Shown piece after piece: positions 6,698 to 6,944 of a stretch of DNA of 6,944 nucleotides; within the stretch, counting starts at the first letter, position 1, and the number at the start of each line of letters is the position of its first letter. Under the pieces are notes generated by a model, which saw nothing but the letters and a program-made list of their open reading frames with translations, was not told the DNA's origin and did no database searches. The position numbers and the translations under genes were made by a program. Origin of the DNA: an uncultured Deinococcales bacterium. Its GTDB lineage: Bacteria; Deinococcota; Deinococci; Deinococcales; Trueperaceae. The stretch lies in the NCBI GenBank assembly GCA_937934635.1, contig CALGZD010000417.1:1-6944 (forward strand), read 5' to 3'.

Positions 6698-6803
6698 TTC
6701 ATCCGCCAGCCTAGCACAGCGTCTATGATGAAGCTATAAGCGTATAGTTGCGTGTTACAGTAAAAGTTATAGACTGTAATGCTCACAAATGGAGACACAC
6801 ACT
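6698..6803. promoter_or_regulatory. Divergent promoter region with operator-like inverted repeat
   Basis: This 106-bp gap between two divergent genes contains a perfect 7-bp inverted repeat, TTACAGT-N11-ACTGTAA (6755-6779), and a smaller one, CTATA-AGCG-TATAG (6734-6747). On the plus strand TGTAAT (6775-6780) or TATAGA (6768-6773) could be the -10 box, but no -35 is well spaced. On the minus strand TATACG and TATAGC within the smaller repeat are possible -10 boxes for the acetyltransferase. Two dyads placed over candidate promoter elements suggest a dimeric repressor or activator site; this is inference. Confidence 0.4.
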
Positions 6804-6944
6804 ATGAAACTTTCTGACAATGCCAATAAAACGCAAGCACTTATAAACAAATCGGTCAAGCTAGCCATGGAACTAGAAAAACGCAACCCTGAACGTGCCG
6901 TTGAGCTTTATGCAGAACTTGCTAAGGCACAAGCCTTGATGGTT
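6804..6944 (+). CDS. Partial gene of unknown function, 5' end only
   Basis: An open frame of 47 codons begins at ATG 6804 and runs off the end of the window without a stop. GGAGA at 6791-6795, eight bases upstream, is a good SD, and an inverted-repeat operator candidate lies just before it, so the start is well supported. The peptide is mostly helical and charged, with NKSVKLAMELEKRNPERAVE followed by LYAELAKAQALMV. The Ala/Leu/Glu/Lys-rich pattern suggests a helical hairpin or coiled coil and could resemble the start of a TPR-like or bundle protein. No family is recognised, and no signal peptide or membrane segment is present in the visible part. Confidence 0.7.
   Translation, partial: MKLSDNANKTQALINKSVKLAMELEKRNPERAVELYAELAKAQALMV

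Noticed and set aside
5942..6739. Short plus-strand open frames opposite the acetyltransferase gene
   Set aside because: The minus-strand frame has the full NAT catalytic triad, so these plus-strand frames are out-of-frame shadows.

Overview
The window looks like chromosomal DNA from a moderately AT-rich bacterium. Proteins with Sec signal peptides, a periplasmic-type solute-binding protein and Shine-Dalgarno (SD) sites before several genes point to a cell with an exported compartment. The taxon cannot be fixed from this sequence. A secreted DUF4384 protein and a YnjB-type binding protein occur in several phyla, and a Deinococcota-like source is only a weak guess.

Layout. A YnjB-family ABC binding protein (59-1426, +) ends at a strong bidirectional hairpin terminator (1434-1472). 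A secreted DUF4384 protein (1512-2123, -) converges on the same hairpin. A 338-bp divergent intergenic region (2124-2461) holds an mRNA hairpin at the DUF4384 start, a short 9-bp tandem repeat, and an extended -10 promoter for the next operon. Two translationally coupled ABC permeases follow (2462-3331 and 3331-4182, +). Next comes a NACHT/STAND NTPase (about 4286-5890, +), and then an arylamine N-acetyltransferase (5876-6697, -) whose 3' end overlaps the NACHT gene tail to tail by 15 bp. The window closes with the first 47 codons of an unrecognised gene (from 6804, +), divergent from the acetyltransferase across a 106-bp gap that contains an operator-like inverted repeat.

How the genes work together. 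The binding protein and the two permeases make a plausible importer related to YnjBCD, with unknown substrate. It is broken up in two ways. The oppositely oriented DUF4384 gene separates the binding protein from the permeases. No ABC ATPase is present, and its usual place after the permeases is taken by a NACHT NTPase. NACHT proteins are signal-transducing P-loop ATPases, some of which act in bacterial phage defence, and they do not energise transporters. The most notable points are this arrangement, the unclear 5' end of the NACHT gene (its frame stays open back into the permease gene), its lack of a recognisable effector or repeat sensor, and the 10-bp perfect hairpin that places the DUF4384 start codon in its loop. 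No RNA gene, insertion sequence, CRISPR array or origin was seen.
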